This document shows, one piece after another, positions 10,312-19,075 of a stretch of DNA of 60,785 bases (position 1 is the stretch's first letter; every line of letters starts with the position of its first letter). The notes under the pieces are model-generated. The model made no database searches and was not told the origin of the DNA. It saw only the letters and a program-made list of their open reading frames with translations. Made by a program: the position numbers and the translations under genes. The stretch covers positions 1 to 60,785 of the forward strand of contig JABLUY010000219.1 of assembly GCA_013306675.1 (NCBI GenBank), read 5' to 3'. The stretch comes from Thraustochytrium sp. TN22 (Eukaryota; Sar; Bigyra; Thraustochytrida; Thraustochytriidae).

Positions 10312-11212
10312 CTTGCTGCTCCGGTCCAGCCCGGCCCGGGCCGGTCCGCGCCGCGGCTCGCCGCTGCCCATCGCTCGGCTGCCCGCCGTGCCGCGCCGCG
10401 TCGCCGGTCGCGTGCCCCGCGCGAGCTCCGGCTTTGCCTCAAGGTTGGTTCTTCATCATCTGGAGGCAGGCGGCCTTGGGACGCCTCAGACTTGTACGTG
10501 GAGCCCATGGAGCAGCTCGAGCCGCCTTGATGCATCGGCCGCGACGATCGTGAGCGGACGCCGTGCGACCTTGTGTGGCGCGACCTCGTGCTCGTTGCGT
10601 TGAGAACGTCAGGTGCGCTCGCTTCTTGTTCTGCTTGGCGCTCGAGACCAACCACGTCGCGGTGGATCGGCGTGGCGGAGCACATGAGCAGCTTGACAAG
10701 ACTGCTCTCGCTTTGGGTCGACAAGGTGAAAATACGCCAGCCCGCCGTTGTCGCGGCGTTGCGCGGTTGGACACATGCATATTTAGCACGAACGGCTGCC
10801 TTCCTGGGTCTGGGTCCTGCCCCTGCCCCACACAGGAAGACTTCGTGCGGAGCCGCGTCTGCACAGACTTGGTCGTGGCAGCCAAATCGTAGATCCTGAC
10901 GTCTGGTCAAGGCCCCTGTGCCTGAGACGCACGAGCAGGACATTCTTGCGCACAGTGTAGTTCTTCGCCCTCTCAGGTAGGGGGTGTCTCGTCGAGCGAT
11001 GTCACTGGCTCTGCCTGACAAAGAGTCCATCAAGCATCAGGCAGCATCCTCGTCGTGAAGTCTCATCTCGTCAGGCTGACTGACTGGCTCACGGTTAATC
11101 AATCAATCAGATGTACGTAACTATACGCGCGACCAGCACGCAGAGGAGTCAAGGGCGGCAGGCGACAAATAGCGATTTGCCTGGCATGCCTCGCACCGCG
11201 CGATTGTGTATG
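10312..11212. other. Intergenic, no gene recognised
   Basis: About 0.9 kb between the start of the beta-helix gene and the stop of MED6, both on the minus strand. Local composition is less GC-rich than in the coding regions. Translations in all frames look random. Near 11090-11110 is a short AATCAATCAATCA tandem repeat. It should include the beta-helix promoter and MED6 3' UTR. Confidence 0.55.
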
Positions 11213-12141
11213 TCAAAAGGGCGTCTCTGCGGCTGCACCTGCTGCGCTAGCACTCCTCGGGCTCGGGCTCGGAGCCTGGTCGAGCTGGCCCTGCACAGGA
11301 GGCAATTCAGGAGGCGGCTGCGGCTGCGGTGGCGGCTGTAGCTGCGGTCCAGCAGCGCCCGCAGCCGGTGGGAGGAACTTGGCGGCGAGGTTGTTGAGGA
11401 GCCCGCCGATCTCGGCGTCGGCGCGGCGCTCGAGCTGCTCGTCGCGGCGGCGGCGGCGCATGTCAAAGGCCATGCCTTCGGTGGACTGGCGCCAGGCCTT
11501 ATGCGCGTCGCCCTCGAAATGCCAGGTGAAGCCCTGGGAGGGCGCGTAGCGCGCGGCGCGCGTCATCTCGTCAAAGGCGTTCTGCAGGTGATTGGTGGAC
11601 TTTATGAGGCGCGAAGCGATGAGGCGCTGCAGCGAGGGCGCCTGATAGATGACCTTGTCCAGGATATAGTACAGCGCCTGGCGGCGCACGATGGTCTTGG
11701 AGGTACGCTCCTGCTTGACGACGATGAAGAGCACCGGCTCGTGGCCCGTGGGCAGCAGCCGGTACTCGATGCCGGGCGGCATGTCTGCGAGCATCTCCAA
11801 CCCCAGGTTCTGCATGCGCAGGATCTCGTTGTTGCAGCTCGTGTCGTAGAACGGGCTGCTGGCGAAGTAGTCCAGCACGTTGTGCGCCGACAGCCCAAAG
11901 GCCCTGATCCAGTTCTCGTCCACGAAGCACGCCTCTGCCAGCTGCTCGTCCGTCAGCGCCTCGCCGGCGCGCGCGCCGGCCCGCGCGCGCGCGCCGCCGC
12001 CGCCGCCGCCGGGGCCGCCGCGCCGCCCGCCACCGCGCCGTCGGCCTGGCCATCGGCGCCGCCGCCCGCGCCGCCGCTGCCGGGGCTGCCGGGCCCGCCG
12101 GCCGCGGCGGCCGCCTCGCCGCCGCCGCCCGCCTCCGCCAT
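11213..12141 (-). CDS. MED6: Mediator complex subunit 6, probably one intron
   Basis: MED6 belongs to the Mediator head module, which links activators to RNA polymerase II. The conserved domain is unmistakable: FVDENWIRAF, then VLDYFASSPFYDTSCNNEIL, GIEYRLL, PVLFIVVKQER, YYILDKVIYQAPSLQRLIAS, AFDEMTRAARYAPSQGFTWH. The C-terminus is Pro/Gln-rich. The frame carrying this domain has no ATG before it: going upstream it meets a stop near 12225 and passes no Met, and the first start-like codon (11923) is GTG. In another frame an ATG at 12141 opens a Gly/Ala-rich peptide. Removing 11942-12033 (GT...AG, with a CTGAC motif near the 3' end) joins the two in phase and gives about 278 residues. I therefore annotate two exons, 12141-12034 and 11941-11213. 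A frameshift or sequence error is the alternative. Confidence 0.85.
11942..12033 (-). other. Predicted 92-nt intron in MED6
   Basis: Read on the minus strand it begins GTGGCG, contains CTGACGGACGAGCAG at the 3' end and leaves both exons in phase 0. The CTGAC matches the branch-like motif of the two better-supported introns in this window. The donor is weak (GTGGCG rather than GTACGT or GTAGGT). The reason to propose it is the absence of any in-frame ATG in the exon that carries the MED6 domain. Confidence 0.45.
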
Positions 12142-12781
12142 CGCCCGCCGCGCGCGCGGCCGCGGCTTCGGGCTCTGCGCGCCCGCGCCGCGCCGCGCCG
12201 CGCCGGCCGGCCGGCAGCCATTTTCAAACCATCCATCCATCCATCCGGCCTGGCCATCCTATCCCATCCAACCAACTTCGTTGCCCCTCCCTCCACTCCC
12301 GTGCGTGTCGCGGCGCGGCGCGGCGCAGCCGGCGCGCGCAGCTCGCGCTCTCCGACGCCCGCTCCCTCGCGCCGCGAGCTCCCGGCGGAGTCGGCGGCGC
12401 CAGCGGCGAGAACTCGGAGCGAGTGGTGACGGTGGACGAGGACGACCTGGTGGACGTGGGGGCCAACGTCGTGGAGGTGGAAGTGAACGTCGTCGTCGTC
12501 GTCGTGGTGGTGGTGGTGGACGCCGTGGTGACGGTGGACGTCCTCCTCGATCTCAGGTCTAGTCGGCTTGTGTCGGGTTGGGTCCAGCTGGAGGACCTCT
12601 AGCGAGCTGGCTTGGCGACGGCGTGAGGGAGGGCACCACCACCTGTGCCTGGTACCGCGTGGGCTTTGTTTGGGTCTCGCACTTGAGCCTGTTGATAGGT
12701 TGGTCGCTCGTTGCCTCGCCAGGCCCGTCTCTTTCTCTCGCTTGCTCTCTCGCTTCGTACGGTCTCCAGCGCTTGTCACTC
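12142..12781. other. Divergent intergenic region MED6 / BMT5-like, with GTC/GTG repeats
   Basis: About 640 bases between two genes that point away from each other, so it probably holds both promoters. It contains a CATCCATCCATCC run (12230-12246) and imperfect GTCGTC/GTGGTG trinucleotide repeats (about 12475-12530). No convincing TATA box is seen. Confidence 0.5.
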
Positions 12782-13666
12782 ATGGAGAAGCCGTCGCGCA
12801 AGCGGGGGCGCGAGCAGCAGGCTGAGGAGCAAGGCCGCAAGAGCAAAAATTGCGAAAAGGAGGAAAAGGAGGACCCTAGCAAGCCGCGAAGCGAGCAGGC
12901 CGCGAAGAGGGCTGCGAAGCGTGCCGCGCGCAAGGCGGCGAAGAAGGTCGCAAGGCAAGAGGTCGCCATGCAAAAGAGCAAAAACGCGGAGTCGAAGCAA
13001 GCCAAGAAGCAAGTCCCAACCAAAACTGCGATCACCACAAAACAAGCCAAGAAGCAAGTTCCGACCAAGACTGCGACCACCCCAACCAAGAAGCCCGAAC
13101 GTGTGCTGGTCGTCGGAGACGGCAACTTCACATTCTCGCTGGCGCTGGGACGCAAGCTGCGCCAGACGGACGTGGAGTTGATCTGCACGTCGCTGGATGA
13201 GCGGCAGGAGGTGCTGCGCAAGTACGGCAAGGCGTCGCAGCGCGTGCTGCAGGAGCTCGCGGAGCTGCCGGGTTGCCGTGTGGACCACGGCGTGGACGCG
13301 ACCATGCTTGAGGAGACGCTCGAGGGCGAGAAGGGCTTTGACCGCGCCATCTTCAACTTCCCGCACACGGGTCTGCAGCGTGTCCACGATAACCGCGCGC
13401 TGCTGCGGGACTTTTTTGGGAGCGTGCGCGGCGTCCTGCGGCCAGGGGCGCGCGTCGAGGTGACGCTGAAGCGGGGCCCGCCGTACAGCTCGTGGCAGGT
13501 GGAGGACCAGGCGTCCGCGGTGGGCTTTGGGCTCGTGGCTTTGCACCCGTTCAGCTTCCGCGAGTACCCGGGCTACATGCACGTGACCACGCACAAGGAA
13601 GCCGTGCCGTCCCATCCGGAGAACTCGTGTCAGACGTATCATTTCATGGACATTCAGGGGAAGTGA
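12782..13666 (+). CDS. BMT5-like rRNA uridine-N3 methyltransferase (DUF2431)
   Basis: A 294-residue protein; the ATG at 12782 opens MEKPSRKRGREQQ. The first 105 residues are a Lys/Arg/Ala-rich nucleolar-type tail with a duplicated unit (AKKQVPTKTA occurs twice). The catalytic part starts with the glycine-rich SAM-binding strand VLVVGDGNFTFSLALG. It continues with DVELICTSLDERQEVLRKYG, the conserved FDRAIFNFPHTG, NRALLRDFFGSVRGVLRPG, VEVTLKRGPPYSSW and the C-terminal YMHVTTHKEA/YHFMDIQ segment. This is the DUF2431 domain of yeast Bmt5, which methylates U2634 of 25S rRNA, and of related plant proteins. A nucleolar rRNA role is a family-based inference. It is convergent with the XPF gene, leaving only 73 bases between the two stop codons. 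Confidence 0.9.
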   Translation: MEKPSRKRGREQQAEEQGRKSKNCEKEEKEDPSKPRSEQAAKRAAKRAARKAAKKVARQEVAMQKSKNAESKQAKKQVPTKTAITTKQAKKQVPTKTATTPTKKPERVLVVGDGNFTFSLALGRKLRQTDVELICTSLDERQEVLRKYGKASQRVLQELAELPGCRVDHGVDATMLEETLEGEKGFDRAIFNFPHTGLQRVHDNRALLRDFFGSVRGVLRPGARVEVTLKRGPPYSSWQVEDQASAVGFGLVALHPFSFREYPGYMHVTTHKEAVPSHPENSCQTYHFMDIQGK

Positions 13667-13739
13667 GCTGACTGACAGTGAGCGCGAGAGAGAATTTACA
13701 TGTCATGTCGCGTCATGGTTTCGCAGGCGAAGAACTACT

Positions 13740-16700
13740 TCAGTCGTCAGCGACTGGGACGTTGGCCAAAAAGCCATCGTCCGCGGAGGCGTCGGGCTCC
13801 TGGTTGAAGAAGGTGTGGAGCTGGACGGCGTTGGCGCGGCCAATGAGGGCCGCAAGGCCGTCCACAGTCATGAGGCTGAGGTCGCGCAGACTGCGGACGT
13901 TGTTGAGGACCTTGCCTACGTTGTGCACGTTAATGCCCGGGAGGCGACGGAGCACCTCCTGCGCCGCGACGTTGCCCTGCGGCTGCGCGACGGCGTCCTG
14001 ACCCGTGGAGGCCGGGTCCGGGACCGTGGAGGTGGCGAAGCGCGGCGCGTGGGAGGACGAGGACGCAGGGGGCACAGCCGGGAGCGCCGCGTCCGCGTTG
14101 TCGGGCATGCCAATGGCGGCGGCCGTGGCGGCGTCCGGGTTGTCGTAGTTGGTCTTCATGAGCTTGAAGAGGTCGACGGTGGCGTGCGGGCTGGGCGACC
14201 AGAGCAGGCGCAGCGCCGGGAAGCTGAGCGTGAGCAGCACCATCTTGGACAGGATGGAGGAGTGCGAGATGTCGACAGAAATGTCGGTGACGGCCTGCAA
14301 CGAGAAGGGCTTGCCCTCGTCGAACTCGATGAGCAGGTGCGGGCGCTTGTAGTAACGGCACATGGCCTCGGCCTGCGTGAAGAGGCGGCCCGAGTTGAAG
14401 GAGCCGTGGAGGTCGGGAATGCTCTTGCGCTCGACGCAAATCTCTGGCGCCAGGATGTAGTCGCCAACCTCGAGCGTGGCCGGCTCGACGTGGACGCCGC
14501 TCTTGTGCAGGAGCGAGGGCAGTGCGCTGCGGAACTCGCGCATGTCGACCACGACGCGAGGCACGACGGGCGCCTTGGCGTGGCGCGGGCGCGCGAGCGC
14601 GCTGGCGAAGATGGGCTTGCCCGTGCTGAGGTCATAGCCGACGATGGTGCGGCTCTGCGCCGTGAGCTCGTCCTGGATGGCCGTGGCGTTTTTGGACTCA
14701 CCCGGGCGCTGCTGCGACGCGGAGGCGACCACCAGGCCGGCCTTTTCGTTGATGAGTTTGCAAAAGGTCTCCTGCTCGCGCTTGAGGTCTGATAAGTACC
14801 GCTGCTCCTCGACGGAGTCTTGGTACTGCAGAAAGTACATGCGCACCGGGTCGCGCGCAAGCTGCGCGCCAGAAGCGGCGGCGGCGGCGGCGGCGGCGCG
14901 CGACGCCTCGTACACCTCGACGGCGCGCACGGCCTCCACATCGGGCTCGAACATGATGACGAAGCGTGGCCGCATCTCCTCGAGCACGTCCAGCAGCTCG
15001 CTCGCGGCGTCGCCGCCGCGCACGGGGAAGACCACGACCTCGGCCCGCGGGGACCAGGGCTGGCGCTTGTGGTGGGTCGCGGCTGCGGGCACGGACGCCT
15101 CGGCGGGCGCGCTGTCGACGGCGGCGGCGTTTCGCAGGAGGCGGCGGACCTGCTCGGCGAGCAGGAGGCGCGTCTCGACGGAGGCTTTGGAGGCGGCCGT
15201 GAGGCCCGCGGAGGATGCGGCATCCTCGGGCTGGTCTGGCTGCGGCTGTGGCTGCGGTGGATTGCCGTCCGGGGTGGCGAGCGCGGCGGCGCCCCTCGGG
15301 CCGAGGTAGAGGGCGCGGAGCAGGCGCACGAGGTGCGCGGAGCGCGCCGCCGCGCCGTCCGCGTCAGAGAGCAGCAGGTGGCGGCAGCCATTGGCGGCGC
15401 ACCAGCGGCGGAAGCGCAGACGCAGGTAGGCCTCCAGGCGGCGGTCGTTCACGGCGGCGAGGTCAAGGTCGCGCAGGCGCGCGCGCACGTCGCGCGCTGT
15501 GAGCTCGTCCTGGCAAAAGACGACGGTTTCGGCACCTCCGGCGGCGCGGTGCACGGGCGGCGTGGGCCGCGCTCGCACGGCGTCGCGCGCCTCCGCGAGC
15601 AGGCGGCGCAGCAGGGCGAACTTGGGGTTCTCCTCGACGGCGAGCACGAGCTTGACCTGCTGTTGCGCGGCCTCGTCGAGCACGAGCGTGGAGGGCTGGG
15701 AGGCAGGGTCGAGGGCAGCGAGCGCGGCGGGCGCGCGGCGCGCCTTGAGCTTGGGCGTGCGCAGCACGCGCGCACGCGCCAGGCGGAAGAGGCGATCGGC
15801 GGCGTCGGTGAGCAGCCACAGCGAGGGCGCCTGCGAGGCGGAGGCGGCGTCGCGGATGCCGTCGAGCACGCGCAGAAAGGTGACGGCGTCGAGGCGCAGG
15901 AGGTCCGGGAGGAGGCGGCGCAGCACGCCAATGTCGTGCACGAGCTGCTTGGTCTTGGGGCCGACCTTGTGCCAGAGCGGGTCGAGCTGGCGGCGCAGCG
16001 TGACCTCGAAGGAGCGGAAGAGACCGTCCTCGACCGAGAGACCGGAGACGTCGATGTTTTGCGTCTTGCGCAGCTCGGCCAGGCACATTTCCAGGAGCGC
16101 CACGAGCTCGCGCTGCACGCCGGCCATGAGCGGCGACAGCGGCTGGCCGAACTCGGCGACCTCTGGCTTGCTGGGGTCGAGCGAGGCGCGCACCGCGGTG
16201 TGGAAGCGCGGCCACAGGTGCAGGCGCGCCGCGCCGAGCGTGCCCATGACCTGCGCCAAGAAGCCGAACTTGGCGGCGAGCGCCTCGGGCGCGTCCGAGA
16301 AGGCCTTGACGAAGCCGCCAAAGCCTGAGGCGGCGCGCAGAATGTTGAGGATGAAGCCAGCATTTGACTTGTCCGTGACGCGGTGCGCGCCGTCCACCAG
16401 CACGCCCGCGATGCGCTCCACGGCCACGCCGCCCGCCAGCAGGTCCACCACCAGGATGCGCGACGTGACAATGTACACGCCGCCGTCCGCGTACAGCGAG
16501 CGTCGCGCCGCGCCGGTGAGCGCGTTCGTCACCACCACGGGCGGCGAGCAGCGCGCCTCGGCGCCGCCGCGCTCCACCACGGCGCGCTGCAGCGCCTCGG
16601 CCTGCTCCGAGGCGTTCACCACGAAGACGAGCGGCACCCGCGCTCGCCCCACGGCGCGGGCGTGGTCCACGCGCTGGCAGTACAGCTGCACCGCCTTGGT

Positions 16701-16916
16701 CAGCAGCACGTGCAGCCCGAGCCCACGCGCGCAGACCGTCAGCGAGTCCTCCGCGCCCAGCGCCGCCGCCGCCATGTCGCGCTGGAACCCCAGCAGCCCG
16801 CCGGTCAGCGACACCAGCGGGCTGCTGTTCGCGCCGCCGGCGCCGGCGCCGCCGGCGCCGGCCGCGGTGCCGGCCGCGGTGCCGCCGCCCGCCGCGGGGC
16901 CCGCCGCCTCCGCCAT
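13740..16916 (-). CDS. ERCC4: XPF/ERCC4 structure-specific endonuclease
   Basis: A 1058-residue, intronless XPF (yeast Rad1), the catalytic half of the XPF-ERCC1 nuclease that makes the 5' incision in nucleotide excision repair and acts on crosslinks. A Gly/Ala-rich N-terminus leads into the inactive SF2-helicase-like region (about residues 40-560), with ILVVDLLAGGVAVERIAGVL and DGAHRVTDKSNAGFILNILR. The nuclease domain (about 795-915) has the metal-binding signature LEVGDYILAPEICVERKS, with E829-R830-K831 of the ERKx3D motif, followed by GSFNSGRLFTQ and YYKRPHLLIEFDEGKPFSLQ. The C-terminal double helix-hairpin-helix (about 985-1050) reads LRRLPGINVHNVGKVLNNV. All catalytic residues are present, so it should be active. 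The start at 16916 is the only ATG that keeps the full N-terminal domain. The gene diverges from LITAF-1. Confidence 0.97.
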   Translation of the reverse strand: MAEAAGPAAGGGTAAGTAAGAGGAGAGGANSSPLVSLTGGLLGFQRDMAAAALGAEDSLTVCARGLGLHVLLTKAVQLYCQRVDHARAVGRARVPLVFVVNASEQAEALQRAVVERGGAEARCSPPVVVTNALTGAARRSLYADGGVYIVTSRILVVDLLAGGVAVERIAGVLVDGAHRVTDKSNAGFILNILRAASGFGGFVKAFSDAPEALAAKFGFLAQVMGTLGAARLHLWPRFHTAVRASLDPSKPEVAEFGQPLSPLMAGVQRELVALLEMCLAELRKTQNIDVSGLSVEDGLFRSFEVTLRRQLDPLWHKVGPKTKQLVHDIGVLRRLLPDLLRLDAVTFLRVLDGIRDAASASQAPSLWLLTDAADRLFRLARARVLRTPKLKARRAPAALAALDPASQPSTLVLDEAAQQQVKLVLAVEENPKFALLRRLLAEARDAVRARPTPPVHRAAGGAETVVFCQDELTARDVRARLRDLDLAAVNDRRLEAYLRLRFRRWCAANGCRHLLLSDADGAAARSAHLVRLLRALYLGPRGAAALATPDGNPPQPQPQPDQPEDAASSAGLTAASKASVETRLLLAEQVRRLLRNAAAVDSAPAEASVPAAATHHKRQPWSPRAEVVVFPVRGGDAASELLDVLEEMRPRFVIMFEPDVEAVRAVEVYEASRAAAAAAAASGAQLARDPVRMYFLQYQDSVEEQRYLSDLKREQETFCKLINEKAGLVVASASQQRPGESKNATAIQDELTAQSRTIVGYDLSTGKPIFASALARPRHAKAPVVPRVVVDMREFRSALPSLLHKSGVHVEPATLEVGDYILAPEICVERKSIPDLHGSFNSGRLFTQAEAMCRYYKRPHLLIEFDEGKPFSLQAVTDISVDISHSSILSKMVLLTLSFPALRLLWSPSPHATVDLFKLMKTNYDNPDAATAAAIGMPDNADAALPAVPPASSSSHAPRFATSTVPDPASTGQDAVAQPQGNVAAQEVLRRLPGINVHNVGKVLNNVRSLRDLSLMTVDGLAALIGRANAVQLHTFFNQEPDASADDGFLANVPVADD

Positions 16917-17841
16917 GAGCGACGTCGAGTCGTCGTCTTGGGCCTGCAGGAAACGAGATCCGGCATGACGAAAACCAAGTCAACGGTGAGACCTGCACGC
17001 CGTGGACGAGACGGACACGAGACGCTCGGAGAGGGCGACGGCCGCTGGACGAAGGCTGGCGACCTGGGCAAAGGTAAGCTCTGCCACTGCACGAGAAGGT
17101 GCGGATCAAGGCCTGGGCGAAGGCTCCAGCTAGAGCTGCGAGTCATCATCACTGTCAGGCACCATTGGCCAGCTGCCAGTGCGAGGCGTGCGAGCCAGTG
17201 CGAGGCGCCGCTCGACGTCCTTCTACGACGCGCAACATGCCTGTACCCACTGATGTCGGCCATGCTCGTGTGACACACGGCGACACATGGCCGTCGGCGA
17301 CACATGGCCATCAACCGGTTCCAGGCGGCACGTGCATCGGCAACTCTCCCTCCCCATTCGGCGTCGATGTCCTCTAGCCTAGTTTACTCCCGCCGCTCTC
17401 CCGCTCGCCACGGCCAGCCGGCCAGACCGTGACCGAGACGAAGCCGCGCCGCGGTCCCTCGCCTCCGAGCCCGGGTCCGCCTCCGAGTCCAGCGCCGCAG
17501 CACGTGCTGAGCTGAGAGAGTGTGTGTGGCCGCCTGTCGTGGTCGGCCGCCGCGACGAGCCAGCGCAAGTCGCGCAAAGCGGGCGCAAGCCCTTGCGCAA
17601 GGGCGGGAAAGCGGCTTAATCCACTTGCGGCGGCGCAGGCGCGCGGCGCAAGTCGGCAAGTGCGGCTGCTCGCGCGAGCGGCAGACCAAGTTCGCCGTCC
17701 CCCGCGCTCGCCGCGCCGCCCGCCCGCGCGCGCGCTCGCTCGCTCGCTCGCCAGCTAGCTAGCTCGCCGCGCTCGCCGCCGCGCTCGTTCGCCCGCTCGT
17801 CCGCCCGCTCGTCCGCCCGCGCGCGGCTGCGCGGCGAGAGC
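16917..17841. other. Divergent intergenic region XPF / LITAF-1
   Basis: About 925 bases that should include both promoters. Near 17270-17305 is a duplicated CGACACATGGCC element. Towards the LITAF start are a GCTCGCTCGCTCGC run (about 17733-17751), AGCTAGCTAGCTC (17753-17764) and a GTCCGCCCGCTC repeat. No gene is recognised. Confidence 0.5.
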
Positions 17842-18264
17842 ATGTCGCTCCAGAAGGAGGTCGTGGCCGTGCCGGTGAAGGACGGCGGCAGCTCGCAGGT
17901 GTACATGGCGCAGCCGGTGCAGCAGTCGGCGTACGCGCAGCAGCCTGGCGGGTACGTGCAGCAGCAGTACGTGTCGCCCCAGTTCCAGTCGCCGAACGGC
18001 TATGTGCAGCAGGTCACCGTCACCTCGAGGAGCGGCGCGCTGCCCTTTGGTACGAGCGGGCCGTGCCCGTTTTGCCACGCGGAGGCGGTGGTCGTCGCGG
18101 GCTCCAGGACGCTCTCGTGCCAGCAGGTCTTCTGGTTCGTCATGTTGCTCATCTTCTTTTGGCCGCTCGCGTTTCTGCCCTTTCTCATCCCCTCGTGCTA
18201 CAAGCAGGTCTTCGTTTGCAGCAACTGCGGCAACGCGCGCTTCGTGCAGGGCGATGACTGCTGA
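17842..18264 (+). CDS. LITAF-domain membrane protein 1
   Basis: A 140-residue protein. Residues 1-70 are Tyr/Gln/Val/Pro-rich and disordered (YVQQQYVSPQFQ), as in other LITAF-like proteins. The LITAF (SIMPLE-like) zinc domain follows: a first knuckle CPFC at 75-78, a hydrophobic in-plane membrane segment (FWFVMLLIFFWPLAFLPFLI) and a second knuckle CSNC at 126-129. In animals these monotopic proteins sit on the cytosolic face of late endosomes and lysosomes. An endomembrane role here is family inference. The start is the first ATG after the repeat-rich leader. A second LITAF-domain gene lies 3.8 kb downstream on the same strand, so this looks like an old local duplication. The stop codon abuts a degenerate tandem repeat array. 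Confidence 0.93.
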   Translation: MSLQKEVVAVPVKDGGSSQVYMAQPVQQSAYAQQPGGYVQQQYVSPQFQSPNGYVQQVTVTSRSGALPFGTSGPCPFCHAEAVVVAGSRTLSCQQVFWFVMLLIFFWPLAFLPFLIPSCYKQVFVCSNCGNARFVQGDDC

Positions 18265-19075
18265 ACACCGATGATGCGCAAGCCGTAGTGCACGCGCAGC
18301 CGCAGCAGCGCACGCAAAGCGCTCCTGCTGATGAATATCTGTCTCCGTAAAGAATGAAGCGTAAAGAATGAAGCGTAAAGAACGAAGGAACCTGTGCGAT
18401 CGTATCGACGCTTGCACCTGCGACCAGAAACTTGCGCTGCTTCCGCGCGGCGCGATGGCCCGGAACTTCAGGGCTCTTGAACAGCCTTCCTGGCCTCGAG
18501 TGCGCCTGACGTTAGAGTTTCGCTTGGGCCCGACTCACCTCGCCTCGAGCCATGTGCTCCACGCGCGCAGCCAACGCGCGCGCAGACCTGAAGTGTCTCC
18601 GTAAAGAATGATCGCATCCTCGGCGCGTGGCGGCCATCCTCAACGCGATGGCCCGGGCATTCAGGGCTGGTGAAGAACCTTCCCGAGCTCGAGTGGGCCT
18701 CGCTTGCGCCCGACTCAACTCGTCCGGATGATGCTCAAGCCGTGCTCCACGTGCAGCCAACGTGCGCGCGAACCTAAGGTGTCTCCGTGCAGAATGATCG
18801 TGTCGATGATTTGCGCTTGCGACCAGCATCTTGCGCTGCCTCGGCGCGCGGCGGCCATCCTCAACGCGATGGCCCGGGTAGCTACAGGGAAGTGCCTCTT
18901 TGCCTCGGGTCCTGGGCGGAGAGTCTCGCACGTGTCCGAATTGACTCGACTAGCTAGCTGATGCTCAAGCCGTTTGTCCGCCGTGTGACACGAGAAGAGC
19001 ATCTCGCTTGAGCCCGACTCGACTCGCTCGGATGATGATGCCCAAGCCGTGCTTCAGCGCGGCCGCAGCGCGGGA
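18261..19075. repeat. Degenerate tandem repeat array downstream of LITAF-1
   Basis: About four diverged copies of a unit of roughly 190-250 bases. TGTCTCCGTxxAGAATGA recurs at 18340, 18594 and 18780. GATGGCCCGG recurs near 18454, 18647 and 18868, the last two preceded by GCGGCCATCCTCAACGC. GATGATGCxCAAGCCGT recurs near 18270, 18727, 18957 (partial) and 19030. The first copy also contains TAAAGAATGAAGCG about three times in tandem (18348-18387). A stray piece (CATCCTCAACGCGATGG) recurs at about 19388. There is no open frame conserved between copies. Confidence 0.8.
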
